NCBI RefSeq assembly: GCF_937958975.1
Contig: NZ_CALGRE010000045.1
Span: 190,068-254,067 of the forward strand
DNA: 64,000 nucleotides
Direction: 5' to 3'
Origin: an uncultured Eubacterium sp.
Lineage (GTDB): Bacteria > Bacillota > Clostridia > Lachnospirales > Lachnospiraceae
The position numbers and the translations under genes were made by a program. Below the pieces are notes generated by a model, which was not told the DNA's origin, made no database searches, and worked only from the letters and a program-made list of their open reading frames with translations. Shown here in pieces: positions 33,378 to 43,900 of the stretch; positions within the stretch are counted from its first letter, which is position 1; each line of letters opens with the position of its first letter.

Positions 33378-35028
33378 CAAATACTTAGACCCATACATTG
33401 ATGATATCATGTCAAACAAGGTCGAGCATTGCAAAGAACAGGAATTAATGATAACTAACACATTGATTCCGGTTTTAGACAGAGATGATGTAACAGTTAA
33501 TGAACAAAAGGTCGAGGAAGCTTTAAACCTTGTAAAATATTTTGACTTTGAACTTGTTGAGTGGGAGATTTTTCTAACAGCAATAGTAATTGGAGTTGTT
33601 TGGAAAGAAGATGAGAGTCCGTATTTTCGTGACATCCGAATTTATGTTGGAAGAGGTTCTGGAAAGAACGGACTTGTAAGTTTCTGGATATTTTATTTTA
33701 TATCACCATACCACGGAGTAAAGGGGTACAACGTTGAACTTATGGCAAATTCCGAACAGCAGGCGAAAATGTCATTTACGGATGTGTTTAACGCAATAAA
33801 AGAAGCCAAGCCGGAACATCAGAAAGCAATCAAGGCTCACTATCACGCAACACTGGAAGTTATAACATGCAAAACTACAGGCTCAACGATAAAATACAAT
33901 ACTTCATCTAACAGAGGAAAGGACAGTAAGAGAACAGGGTGCAATCTTTTCGATGAAAAGCACGAATACACCATGAAAGACAAAAAGAACATTGACACAT
34001 TATCATCAGGACTTGGAAAAGTTAAAAACTGGAGAAATATAACAATATCAACCTGCGGTCATGTGAGAGAAGGTGTTCTTGATGCAGAGCAGGAAGCAGG
34101 ACAGGAGATATTGTCAAAATATGACCCGGATAACAGAGTATTCATATTTTGGTGCAGGATTGAAAAAGAAGAAGAGTGGAAGAACCCCGATAAATGGGTG
34201 AAAGCAATACCATCACTCAGACACAAGCAGTTTCGGGAACTGAAAGAAAGAGTTGCTTATGAAGTGAAGGATATGTCAAACAACATGACGTATTTTGCTG
34301 AATTTATGGCAAAAAGAATGAATTACCCAGTGGGAAATAAGGACGAACAGATAGCGACACCGGAAGATGTAAAGGCAACAAATCAAGAAGTACCGGATTT
34401 GACGAAATGTAGCTGTATCGGCGGAATTGATTATGCGAATACAAATGACTTTGTGGGTTGTGCGTTGTTGTTCAAACAGAATGGAAAGATTTATGTAATA
34501 CAACATACATTTATATGCAAAAAAAGCAGAGACTTACCTGGGATAAAAGCGCCGCTTGAAGAGTGGGAGAAAAAGGGTGATGTTGAATTTATAAACGATG
34601 TGGAAATATCTCCGGAAGTGGTAACAAAATGGTTTAAAATGCAGCAAGAATATTATGATATCAAAATTATAGCTATAGACAAGTTTAGATATACATTAAT
34701 GGCAAAAGCATTGAGAGAAATTGGGTTTGAATTTAACAGAGGAAACCTTTTTACAGTCAGACCGTCAAACATCATGGAGATTATCCCTGTTGTAAATTCA
34801 TGGATTATAAAACACAGATTAGCGGTTGGTGACACTCCGGTATTCCGCTGGGCAATGAATAACACAAAAATAACAAACACAAAAAATAACAAAATTTATG
34901 ACAAGATAGAGCCAACATACAGAAAAAATGATACATGGATGGCATTTGCGGCAGCAGCAACAAAACAGGAAAAATTGGACGAGGAAACATCAATACAGAT
35001 AGAGGAGTTGGATGTAATTTCGCTTTAG
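33355..35028 (+). CDS. terL: Terminase large subunit
   Basis: 557 aa. ATPase: Walker A GRGSGKNG (99-106) and Walker B region LFDEKHEY. Nuclease: GGIDYANTNDF (RNase H-like first Asp) and later Asp in IIAIDKF and NDTWMAFAAA. It drives DNA into proheads and cuts it. Length and order match HK97-type TerL. Confidence 0.95.
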   Translation: MKAHRNYSKYLDPYIDDIMSNKVEHCKEQELMITNTLIPVLDRDDVTVNEQKVEEALNLVKYFDFELVEWEIFLTAIVIGVVWKEDESPYFRDIRIYVGRGSGKNGLVSFWIFYFISPYHGVKGYNVELMANSEQQAKMSFTDVFNAIKEAKPEHQKAIKAHYHATLEVITCKTTGSTIKYNTSSNRGKDSKRTGCNLFDEKHEYTMKDKKNIDTLSSGLGKVKNWRNITISTCGHVREGVLDAEQEAGQEILSKYDPDNRVFIFWCRIEKEEEWKNPDKWVKAIPSLRHKQFRELKERVAYEVKDMSNNMTYFAEFMAKRMNYPVGNKDEQIATPEDVKATNQEVPDLTKCSCIGGIDYANTNDFVGCALLFKQNGKIYVIQHTFICKKSRDLPGIKAPLEEWEKKGDVEFINDVEISPEVVTKWFKMQQEYYDIKIIAIDKFRYTLMAKALREIGFEFNRGNLFTVRPSNIMEIIPVVNSWIIKHRLAVGDTPVFRWAMNNTKITNTKNNKIYDKIEPTYRKNDTWMAFAAAATKQEKLDEETSIQIEELDVISL

Positions 35029-35038
35029 GAGACTGATT

Positions 35039-36208
35039 ATGTTTGAAACTTTGAGAAAAGGGAAATTGAATAGATTTTTGGGTGACAAAGTAGACGCTGC
35101 ACAAACAGTGGATGTTGGAGAGATTGCTACAAAAGCAGCTTATGAGGCTTTAGCAGTACATATAGCAGCCTCATATATATCAAAAGCACTTTGCAAATGC
35201 GAAATAAAATTTTATGAAACAGGGAAGGAAAATAATAAACTTTATGAATACTATCTGCTTAATGTTGCGCCGAACAATAATCAGTGCAGCAGTCAGTTTA
35301 TTAACGATTTAGTTTACAAAATTCTTACAGAGCCGGACGGTGCACTTGTCATTACAAGTGATGAAAAACTGTTCATAGCAGACAGTTTTCAAAGAGAGCC
35401 ATATCCAATGAAAGAAGATATATTTAAAAGTGTTACGATTGAAAATTTGACTTTGAACAGAAGTTATAAAGCAAGTGAAGTAATGTACTTCAAGTTGGAA
35501 AATGAGAATGTAAAGCATTTGATAGATTTAATGTATCAGGATTATGGAACAGTAATTAGCTATGCAGTGGATTCGTTTCTAAAAAGTCATTCAAAACATT
35601 ACAAGATGAAAATTGATGCTGATAACATTAATGGAATGTCAGCAAGCGAATATTATAAAAAATATCTTACAAAGCAGCTAAAAGAATTTTTAAAAACGGA
35701 TATTGGGGCATTTCCAGAATACAGAGGTTATTCTTTGGAGGAAATGAAAACAGAAGGACAGCCGGGAAGCGGTGATGAAATAGTCAGTTTTAGAAAAGAC
35801 ATATTTGAAGTAGCAGGAAGTGCATACAACATACCAAAGGCAATGATGGACGGAAATATGAATAATATAAAAGATGTTGTAAATTCGTTTATCACTTTTG
35901 CCTGCGCCCCGGTGGCAACGCTGATAGGAGATGTTATTACAAAAGCACTTTATCCGTACGAGAAGTGGACTAATGGAAATTATGCAAGGGTAGATATTAC
36001 GGCAATTCCTTATCAGTCAATCATGGATATGGCAACAGGTGCGGGTACATTGATAGGAAATACTATATTAAAGCCAAATGAGGTAAGAAAGGTACTTGGA
36101 TTCGACATGGAAGATGAAGAGTTCTTAAATACATTCTTTGTAACAAAAAATAACTCAAAAGCTGACGATGTAATGAAAGGCATTGTTACTGAGAGTGGAA
36201 AGGAGTAA
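35039..36208 (+). CDS. Portal protein, HK97 family
   Basis: 389 aa. N-terminal helix, then AAYEALAVHIAASYISKALCKCEIKFYE and the later segment AFPEYRGYSLEEMKTEGQ; the C-terminal LKPNEVRKVLGFD is characteristic of Clostridia HK97 portals. It forms the dodecamer at the DNA entry vertex. TAGGAG precedes the ATG. Confidence 0.92.
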   Translation: MFETLRKGKLNRFLGDKVDAAQTVDVGEIATKAAYEALAVHIAASYISKALCKCEIKFYETGKENNKLYEYYLLNVAPNNNQCSSQFINDLVYKILTEPDGALVITSDEKLFIADSFQREPYPMKEDIFKSVTIENLTLNRSYKASEVMYFKLENENVKHLIDLMYQDYGTVISYAVDSFLKSHSKHYKMKIDADNINGMSASEYYKKYLTKQLKEFLKTDIGAFPEYRGYSLEEMKTEGQPGSGDEIVSFRKDIFEVAGSAYNIPKAMMDGNMNNIKDVVNSFITFACAPVATLIGDVITKALYPYEKWTNGNYARVDITAIPYQSIMDMATGAGTLIGNTILKPNEVRKVLGFDMEDEEFLNTFFVTKNNSKADDVMKGIVTESGKE

Positions 36209-36210
36209 AG

Positions 36211-36909
36211 ATGAAAAAATACTACAATTTGTGCGTTGACAAAGAAAATGGAGAGGCTGATTTGTACATATTTGGAGATATAACATCATGGAGATGGTTA
36301 GAAAGTGATGTATCAAGTTATTCACTTAGTAAAGAACTTGAATCACTCTCAAACGATGTAAAAAACATAAATGTATATATCAATTCCTGCGGCGGAGAAG
36401 TATCAGAAGCACTTGCAATTAGAAGTCAGTTAAAACGACATAAAGCAAAAGTAAAAACTTATTGTGATGGAATTGCAGCAAGCGCAGCGGTTACTATATT
36501 TATGGCAGGGGATGAAAGAATTATGTCGAATGCTTCACTTCTTTTTATACATAATGCATGGACCAGCGCACGAGGAAATTCCGAAGATTTCAGAAAGCAG
36601 GCTGATGACTTAGAAAAGATAACGCAGCAGTCCATCAATGCTTGCATGGAGCATGTCAACATCTCGGAAGAGGAATTAAAAGAGATGATGAATAGCGAAA
36701 AATGGATAGACCCAGCGGAAGCACTTGAAATGGGATTTTGCACTAGCATAGAAGGCGAAAAAAACAATCAAGGAGTTTCACAGTCGGCAAAGAAGATTGT
36801 TTATAACAAATTAAAGACAAAAGAAACAAGAAAACAAGAACATAAGCAAAATGAACCCATACCGACTAAACAGAGCAGTGGAATGATTAATTTTATAAAA
36901 AATTTATAA
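36211..36909 (+). CDS. Head maturation protease, ClpP-like
   Basis: 232 aa with the ClpP fold: INSCGGEVSEALAIRSQL (oxyanion Gly), catalytic Ser in YCDGIAASAAVTIFMAG, His in LFIHNAW, and Asp further on. It cuts scaffold/capsid proteins during prohead maturation. It lies 2 bp after the portal gene. Confidence 0.93.
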   Translation: MKKYYNLCVDKENGEADLYIFGDITSWRWLESDVSSYSLSKELESLSNDVKNINVYINSCGGEVSEALAIRSQLKRHKAKVKTYCDGIAASAAVTIFMAGDERIMSNASLLFIHNAWTSARGNSEDFRKQADDLEKITQQSINACMEHVNISEEELKEMMNSEKWIDPAEALEMGFCTSIEGEKNNQGVSQSAKKIVYNKLKTKETRKQEHKQNEPIPTKQSSGMINFIKNL

Positions 36910-36920
36910 AGGAGAGAGAA

Positions 36921-38153
36921 ATGAGAATTAAAAATTACGAGCAGTCAAAGAAAGAAGCGGTAGAAAAGACAATGCAAGCTATTAAAAGCGGAAAAGATGA
37001 GGATATACAGGAAGGTATCACACAACTTTACAATAGCATTTTTGAAAAAATAGAAGACGACTTCAACGAGTACGTGGAACAGAATGACGAAAAAGTGCTA
37101 TCAGACAGAGGATACAAACAGCTTACATCAGAGGAAAAGCGGTTTTATCAGGCACTTGTTAAAGCCGCTGAAGCATCAGATGCAAAGCAGGCATTTATTG
37201 GTGAGATACCGGACGGAGCTATGCCAACGACCATCATCGAGGATGTTTACAAAGAATTGCAAGCAGAACATCCGCTGCTTGACAAAATCAATTTTCAGTT
37301 CGTTGGATTTGTTACAAAGTGGATTTTATCCGATGGTGTTTCAGATAAGGCGCAGTGGGGTACTGTAACAGATGAAATCAAGAAAGAAATTACATCATCA
37401 CTAAAAGAAATTGAAGTGAGACAGAATAAATTATCAGCTTTTGCAATTATTCCAAAAGGCTTGTTAGATATGAAACTGACGTTTATTGATGCTTACATTA
37501 AATCCGCATTGAAAGAAAGTTTAGCCCTCGGATTAGAAGGAGGAATCATTTCGGGTTCGGGTGTTAACTGTCCGATTGGAATGATTAAGAATATCGGGAA
37601 AGGTGTAGATTTTAATACAACAACCGGATATCCAGACAAAGAAGCAATTAAAGTTAAAACATTTGCACCAAAGGAATATGGTGCGCTAGTGGCAAAACTT
37701 GCCAAGACGGAAAAGGGAAACAATAGAAAATTTGATAGTGTTTTGATGGTTTGTAACATGACGGACTATTTATCAAAAATCATGCCAGCAACAACAGCAG
37801 TACAGAGCGATGGGACTTACAAAAATAATATATTCCCATTTCCGACAGATGTTACCGTTTCAACATCTGTTCCGGAAGGAAAAGCAATTTTAGGACTTTC
37901 AAAAGAATATAGCTTACTTGCGGGCGGGGCGAAAGAAGGAACTATTGAATATGACGATTCTTATAAATTCCTTGAAGACCAGAGAGTTTATAAGATTAAA
38001 CAGTATGCAGAAGGAAGAGCGTACGACAATACTTGCTTTATATTGATTGATATTTCAGAACTTGAAGAAAGATACATCACTGTATTAAACAAGACAACTG
38101 AAACACCAAAGCAAACAGAAGAAACAAAGCAGGAAAATACACCAGTAGCGTAG
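36921..38153 (+). CDS. Major capsid protein, HK97 fold
   Basis: 410 aa. An N-terminal acidic helical delta-like domain (about 1-90) is probably removed by the protease; the rest has E-loop/P-domain features (KWILSDGVSDKAQWGTVTDEI, FAIIPKGLLDM, GSGVNCPIGMI). The Thr/Glu/Pro-rich tail is unusual. AAAGGAGAG precedes the ATG. Confidence 0.92.
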   Translation: MRIKNYEQSKKEAVEKTMQAIKSGKDEDIQEGITQLYNSIFEKIEDDFNEYVEQNDEKVLSDRGYKQLTSEEKRFYQALVKAAEASDAKQAFIGEIPDGAMPTTIIEDVYKELQAEHPLLDKINFQFVGFVTKWILSDGVSDKAQWGTVTDEIKKEITSSLKEIEVRQNKLSAFAIIPKGLLDMKLTFIDAYIKSALKESLALGLEGGIISGSGVNCPIGMIKNIGKGVDFNTTTGYPDKEAIKVKTFAPKEYGALVAKLAKTEKGNNRKFDSVLMVCNMTDYLSKIMPATTAVQSDGTYKNNIFPFPTDVTVSTSVPEGKAILGLSKEYSLLAGGAKEGTIEYDDSYKFLEDQRVYKIKQYAEGRAYDNTCFILIDISELEERYITVLNKTTETPKQTEETKQENTPVA

Positions 38154-38163
38154 GAGATAAAAA

Positions 38164-38478
38164 ATGAGCGAAGAACTATTGTTAAAAATTAAAGATGCAT
38201 TAGATATTACATTCGAAGATGATGATTTTGAGAGAAAAATCGTCGGGATAATTGAGGATGGCATTGAGGTTCTTCGCTCAATTTTTGGCGCAGGAAAGGA
38301 TGTCGAAATCGATTGGACGATGCCGGGATTTGAAAGAATGCTTTTAAAAAACTGGTGTTTGTACGAGTTAAATAATGTTGGAGACAAATTTAAAGAGAAC
38401 TATCGTTCAGAAATCATCGGAATGCAAATAAAATACGGAGAAAAGGAATGGAAAAAAGCCAATTCGATAATTACATAG
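38164..38478 (+). CDS. Head-tail connector (gp6-like adaptor)
   Basis: 104 aa, helical, with ALDITFEDDDFERKIVGIIEDGIEVL and LLKNWCLYELNN typical of gp6/gp15-like adaptors that sit under the portal. It overlaps the next gene by 31 bp. Confidence 0.82.
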   Translation: MSEELLLKIKDALDITFEDDDFERKIVGIIEDGIEVLRSIFGAGKDVEIDWTMPGFERMLLKNWCLYELNNVGDKFKENYRSEIIGMQIKYGEKEWKKANSIIT

Positions 38479-38792
38479 ATGGGGTTGTTAAAATATGTAG
38501 ACAAAAAAATAACAGAACAGATTTTAATGCAAAAATCAACAGTAAAACGCAAGATGATTTAGAAGTGATTCAAAAAATGAGTTTTCAGGAAAAAGCAAAA
38601 AGAGTACAAGATGTTACATTTGCTGAACAAAACGGATTTGAATTAACTATAAAAATAAAAGTCAGAAAAGTTAAAGGAATAACTTCAAAACATGTTGCAG
38701 TAATTGAAAATTATATGTATTCCATAAAGCACGTAGACAGTGATAAGAAGAATCTTTATCTATACTTAGAAGGAGCAAAAGAACTTGAATAG
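38448..38792 (+). CDS. Head closure protein-like
   Basis: 114 aa, beta-rich (KAKRVQDVTFAEQNGFELTIKIKVRK ... YMYSIKHVDSDKKNLYLYLEGA), the size, content and place of SPP1 gp16-type stoppers. GGAGAAAAGG precedes the ATG. Confidence 0.72.
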   Translation: MEKSQFDNYIDGVVKICRQKNNRTDFNAKINSKTQDDLEVIQKMSFQEKAKRVQDVTFAEQNGFELTIKIKVRKVKGITSKHVAVIENYMYSIKHVDSDKKNLYLYLEGAKELE

Positions 38793-39135
38793 TGAAACAA
38801 TATTAGAATCATTAAGTAAAAAACTCAAAGAAACAGAACTTGAAGTTTTTTACGGAATTGCAGACGGAGACAATAATCTTGCAAAGTACATTGTGTATGG
38901 GCGAGATACCATAGTCATAAACGAAAACAAACTAGGATTTACGGATAAATACGAAGTAGTTATTGTTTGTGAAAACTATATTTCACAAGAGCTGATAGAT
39001 GATGTAATAGAAAAAGTAGAGCAATGCGGATTGAGACTTTCAAATGAAAATATGGAATTTTCATATTTTGAAAAGAAAGATATCGTAATGGAATTGTTAA
39101 GAATCAAATTCATAAGGGCGAGAAGAAGGCACTGA
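38785..39135 (+). CDS. Tail/neck completion protein-like
   Basis: 116 aa starting with TTG after GGAG, overlapping the stopper gene by 8 bp. Alpha/beta content (EVFYGIADGDNNLAKYIVY ... YEVVIVCENYISQELIDDVIE) is like gp17-type tail-to-head joining proteins. It ends with a basic RARRRH. Confidence 0.65.
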   Translation: MNSETILESLSKKLKETELEVFYGIADGDNNLAKYIVYGRDTIVINENKLGFTDKYEVVIVCENYISQELIDDVIEKVEQCGLRLSNENMEFSYFEKKDIVMELLRIKFIRARRRH

Positions 39136-39136
39136 T

Positions 39137-39556
39137 ATGGCTAAAATTGAATTGAAACAAAGTGATAATTTAGAAGCGTTAGAATCTTACATATCTACAT
39201 TGAAAGAAGAAGGAGAAAAAATCGTAACAAATACACTTCATAACGAAGGCGCAAACGAAATAATAGAAGGTATACGAGTTTTACTCCCACAGTCGAGAAG
39301 AAAGTGGAAAAAAAAGAAACCTGCGGCAAAGATGAGCAAGGTATCTATAAAAATGAGAAAGCCGCCAGAAATTGGAAATCTAAAGGTGACAGTAGGAACT
39401 ACAAATAACTATCACTATTTGTATTTTCCCAATGATGGGACAAATACAAAGGTTCACGCAGGAAAACAAAATTTTATGGAAAAAGGAGCCGAGAGCAAAC
39501 AAGGAAAAATAGTAGACATTTGCATAAAGAAACTAATAGAAAAAATTAATAATTAA
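39137..39556 (+). CDS. HK97 gp10-like neck protein
   Basis: 139 aa. It has the gp10-type series: N-terminal helix, IRVLLPQSRRKWKKKKPA, a NLKVTVGTTNNYHYLYFPNDGT strand pair and a C-terminal helix. It joins tail to head. GAAGG precedes the ATG. Confidence 0.75.
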   Translation: MAKIELKQSDNLEALESYISTLKEEGEKIVTNTLHNEGANEIIEGIRVLLPQSRRKWKKKKPAAKMSKVSIKMRKPPEIGNLKVTVGTTNNYHYLYFPNDGTNTKVHAGKQNFMEKGAESKQGKIVDICIKKLIEKINN

Positions 39557-39577
39557 GATAAGAAAGGAAAATAAAAA

Positions 39578-40150
39578 ATGGCAGATAAAAAAGTATATTC
39601 AGATTTTGAAGTAAAAGACAGCTCAATTAGATTTGAAGGAGACGAAAAAGCGGAAAGACTTGGATGTGTTGGAACAATGGAAGAAGCAATGGACGTAAGA
39701 GCAATAACAAAAAAATGCGAAGGAATCGAGGAAACTGTGAGCGTGACAGCAACAGGAACAGGCGAACTTACGTTATCATTACATATGAGATGGGATTTGT
39801 ATGTAAAAGCAATGGGAATGGATTTTGAAGAATTAAAACCGGGAGTATATGCGTATGGACAGAACTCAAGACATAAAGAATTTTGTCTTACAAATGCAGT
39901 TGTTGACGAGTATGGAAGAAAGAAATATAAGGCATATCCAAGGGCAATAATTAGTGAAGGAAAAGCTGTGAAGATTGAAAATGGCAGTGAAGAAGTGGCG
40001 CAAATTGACTTGAAAGTTAAGGTAATGCCGGACGAAAGAGGAAATGGAACATATGAAGCATTAGAGGAAAAAATAGGAGAAGATAAAACAATTCTCAATG
40101 AATGGATTGAGAAGTTTGACGTTGATAGCTTATTTACACCGACCGCTTAA
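39578..40150 (+). CDS. Major tail protein
   Basis: 190 aa, beta-rich: GCVGTMEEAMDVRAITKKCEGIEE, TGTGELTLSLHM, YGQNSRHKEFCLTNAVVDEYG. These features and the position before the chaperones fit the tail-tube protein of siphophages. AAGAAAGGA precedes the ATG. Confidence 0.85.
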   Translation: MADKKVYSDFEVKDSSIRFEGDEKAERLGCVGTMEEAMDVRAITKKCEGIEETVSVTATGTGELTLSLHMRWDLYVKAMGMDFEELKPGVYAYGQNSRHKEFCLTNAVVDEYGRKKYKAYPRAIISEGKAVKIENGSEEVAQIDLKVKVMPDERGNGTYEALEEKIGEDKTILNEWIEKFDVDSLFTPTA

Positions 40151-40165
40151 AAAGGAGGAAATCAA

Positions 40166-40354
40166 ATGAAAGTAAAAGTTTTAAAAGAGTTTATAGATAT
40201 ACACACGAATGAACTGCATAAAAAAGATACATTTTTTGAAGCAAATAAGAAGCGCATTAAAGAAATTCAGCAAGTAGATAAAGAGCTTATCGAGGTTGTG
40301 AATAAAAAAGAGAATGAAGACGGAGATAAGACGAAAGATTCAAAAACAGAATAA
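40166..40354 (+). CDS. 62-aa tail-region protein
   Basis: MKVKVLKEFIDIHTNELHKKDTFF and a charged end (ENEDGDKTKDSKTE). Small proteins of this type occur after major tail or capsid genes. AAGGAGG precedes the ATG. Confidence 0.6.
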   Translation: MKVKVLKEFIDIHTNELHKKDTFFEANKKRIKEIQQVDKELIEVVNKKENEDGDKTKDSKTE

Positions 40355-40368
40355 CAATCAATAAAGTG

Positions 40369-40404
40369 AAAAAGCTAACGTTCTAATGTGGAACGTTAGC
40401 TTTT
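40369..40404 (+). terminator. Internal terminator/attenuator in the tail operon
   Basis: A 14-bp stem (40369-40382 with 40392-40404) ends in four T. A partial terminator here would set the high ratio of major tail protein to tail chaperones. Confidence 0.7.
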
Positions 40405-40426
40405 ATGAGGAAAAGGAGAAAAAACA

Positions 40427-40717
40427 ATGAACACTTATACATCAATTCAACTCACAAATGAAAAACAAGAAAAACTTACACTAACGTATGGAAAACTATA
40501 TAAGTTACAACAAAAAGAAAAAGATTTAGTAGAACGTTTTTTACAGATAGAAGAGCAGGACAAAGTAAACGAGCTAGAAATGGCATTTGTTATTTATGTT
40601 GCGTTTAGATGCGCAAATGATGTGAAAACTTCATTTGAAGAATTTGCCGACATGATACCGCCTAACAGGAGTTATTTAATAGAAAAATATACAGAGCTGG
40701 TATTTCCAAAAAACTAG
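40427..40717 (+). CDS. Tail assembly chaperone, short form (gpG-like)
   Basis: 96 aa, helical: TYGKLYKLQQKEKDLVERFL ... FVIYVAFRCAND ... EEFADMIPPNRSYLIEKY. It ends at a TAG directly after a slippery heptamer, so most ribosomes make this short form. It binds the tape measure protein during tail assembly. Confidence 0.85.
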   Translation: MNTYTSIQLTNEKQEKLTLTYGKLYKLQQKEKDLVERFLQIEEQDKVNELEMAFVIYVAFRCANDVKTSFEEFADMIPPNRSYLIEKYTELVFPKN

Positions 40718-40950
40718 ATTTCCCCGAGCCGTTCAGAAAGGGGACGTTTAAAATCATAGGTAAAAATAGCCTAGAACTTCCAAAGGGATTCAAATTGCAT
40801 GATATCAAAGATTATTACTACTGGTATATATATCAGTTAGGAATCAGCGAAAATTTATTTTTTCATGCAGATTATTCGTTTGTAGAGGGAGTTGCAACAA
40901 ATATATGCGCATACGAACGGTGGCTCGCATATCAGAAAGAAAGGAAATAA
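40427..40950 (+). CDS. Tail assembly chaperone, -1 frameshift fusion (gpGT-like)
   Basis: At A-AAA-AAC (40708-40714), a canonical X-XXY-YYZ heptamer, a -1 slip avoids the TAG at 40715 and joins a second frame of about 78 codons (KKLDFPEPFRKGTFKI ... FKLHDIKDYYYWYIYQLG) that ends exactly before the tape measure ATG. This second frame has no start codon or ribosome site of its own. The design is that of lambda G/GT. Confidence 0.85.
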
Positions 40951-43900
40951 ATGGGAAAGAAAAATGAAGCTAAAATCACTTTCATAGCGGAAACAAAAGA
41001 GTTCTCGGATGGAATAAAGAAAGCGAATAGAGATATAGCAACATCAAAAAGCGAATTAAAGTTAAATGCTGTTGAAATAAAAAACAACGGAGAGCAAATT
41101 CAACTTCTTTCACAAAAACATAGTATTTTACAAAAAGAATTACAAGCACAGCGAAGTAAAACACAAAATCTTAACGAAAAATTAAAAAAAGCTGGGGAAA
41201 TATATGGAAAAGATTCAGACGAAGTTGCAAAGCTAACACAACAGTTAAACCGCTCAAAGACAGCAGAGGAAAACATAAAAAGAGAGATAAATGATACAAA
41301 CACAGCATTGAAAAAACAAGCTGAGACTGCAAAGACTAATACAGAAGCAACAAAAGCAATGAAAGAGGGATTAGACAAAGCGGGGAATGTAGCCGGAATA
41401 GCAACAGGGGCAATAGTGGCAGGTTCAGGCTTGGCAATAAAATCTTTTAACGATGTAGACCAAGGGGCGGATAACGCAATAAAAGCCACTGGGGCAATAG
41501 GAGAAGAAGCAAAGAGAGTAAGAAATGAGTACAAAAATGTTGCATCGACAATTAAAGGAGATTTTTCCGAAATTGGAAGTGCATTGGGGGAAGTTGAAAC
41601 AAGATTCGAATTTACAGGAAAAGAAGCGGAGAACTGCACAAAGGATTTTATAAGATTTGCTGAAATTAATAATACTGATGCCACATCTTCGGTAAGACTT
41701 ATAAGCAGGGCAATGGGTGATGCAAATATACCAGCAAAAAACTACAAGAGTGTATTAGACCAAATAACTGTAGCAGCTCAAGCAAGCGGAGTGGGAGTTG
41801 AAACCTTAACAGAAAATATTGCAAAATACGGTGCACCAATGAGGGCGCTAGGATTTGATACAAAAGAAAGTATTGCGTTGTTTGGTCAATGGGAAAAAGC
41901 AGGGGTAAACACATCTATTGCTTTTAGCGGTTTGAAAAAATCTATAAGCAATTGGAGTAAAGAAGGGAAAGACCCAAAAGAAGAATTTAAGAAAACATTA
42001 GAAGAGATTAAAAAAGCCCCTTCTATAGCGAAAGCCACTACAAAAGCAATAGAAGTTTTTGGCACAAAAGCAGGTCCTGATTTAGCAGATGCAATACAAA
42101 ACGGAAGATTTGAGTATTCCGAGTTTTTAAATATTGTAGAAAAAAGCGAAGGAACACTAGAAAATACATACTCAGAGATACAAGATGGAACAGATAAAAC
42201 ACAAATCTCGATGCAAAACTTAAAACTCGCAGGAGCAGAGGTGGGAGAAGCGTTACTCGAAGAACTAACCCCAGAAATTAATAGTTTAGTTGAAAAGTCA
42301 AAAGAGTTTTCCAGATGGGCTAAATCGAATGGCCCCCAAATAGTTTCAACAATAAAAGGGATTGCGGTTGCGACTGGCGGAATTTTTGTAGTTAACAAAG
42401 CAGCAAAATTCACACAAAGTGTCGGAGAGTTATATAAAGGTGTAACAACGTTTGGTAGTGTCATGAAAGCTATGATAACAAAAAGAATAGCAGATACAGC
42501 AGCAACAGAAGCTGAGACAGTGGCACAGACAGGACTAAACAGCGCAATGCTCGCAAGTCCCATCGGAATGGCGATTGTTGGAGTAGGGGCATTGGCAGCA
42601 GGAATGATGATATTGTCTCAAAATGAAAATTTGCTTTTAGAAGATGCAAAAAAAGCGCAAGAAGAGATTGATAATCTTACTGAAAGTATTCAAAAAAACA
42701 ACGAAAAGGTGGATTCGCAGTATCTTACATATGAGAGAGATTTAGAACTTTTAGAAGACATTACAGATGAAAACGGAAAGGTGAAAGAGGGAAAAGAAGA
42801 TTTAGCAGAAGTAATAGCAAGCAATTTGTCTGAACAATTAGGAGTTGAAGCCGAGCTGGTCGACGGTCAGTTTAAGAATTACGAGAAACTAAGAGAAGAA
42901 ATAGAAAAAGTAATTGAAACAAAAAAAACGGAAGCGTTAATTGAAGCTAATAAAGATACATATACAGAAGCATTAAAAATGCAATCAGACTATGCAAAGA
43001 AAATCTCTGAACAACAAAAGGAAGTTTCAAGGTTAGCAGAAGAACGCGAAAAAGCTGAAAGAGAAGCTAACGGCTATGATAAAAACACAAGTCCAGCGCA
43101 GAAGGTTTTAGATGCTATGACAGGAAAAGACCCGCAACAAAAAGTTGCAGCAGCAAACGAAAAACTTGAAGCTGCTCAGACAACTTTAAAAAAATACACA
43201 AATGCATACAGAACAAGCACAGACACAATAATCAATTATGAAAAACTTGAAGCTGCACAGGTAAGCGGCAGTAGAAAAGAGATGAATCGGGCAATAGCCG
43301 GATATAACGCTAACTTGAAAACGGCAACAACGGCAACTAAAAAAGAACTAAAACAACAAGTAATAGACACAAAAGAAAATTTAAAGGCTACGAAAGAAGC
43401 GTATAAAAATGGCGAAGTAGATAAAGCAGCAGTTACGTTAGCTAAGAGAATACATAAAGCAGCAGTTGCAGAATTAGAAAGCGCAAAACCAGAGTATGAA
43501 GAAACAGGAAAGAAAAGCGGAAAAAAATATGCAAAAGGTCTTATTAATGAGAATGAAATCACTATAAAGGAACTAACAAAAATATGCAAAAAAGAGGGCA
43601 TAGAAATACCGAAATCCGTATCGGAAGGAATAAAAGAAGGTAAGTACATTATTCCGAAATCAGTCGAGGAAGTGAAAAATCTAATTGAGTTTAATAAGGT
43701 TGAAGTAAAAGCGAAGGGGGCAGGTGTATCGATACCAAAGTCAATATCCAAAGGGATAAGAAATGGAAAAGTTTCTATTACTGAGTCAGTTTCTCAGCTG
43801 AATAATTGGATTAAATTTAATCTGGCGCTCAATAATGCCGGATTGCAAGGAACTGAAATTCCAAAGAAATTAAAAGAAGGAATCCTTAACGGTAAAGTTT

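Noticed and set aside
43000..43750. Long minus-strand frames inside the tape measure gene
   Set aside because: They are shadows caused by the regular Lys/Glu/Ala codons of the plus-strand gene.
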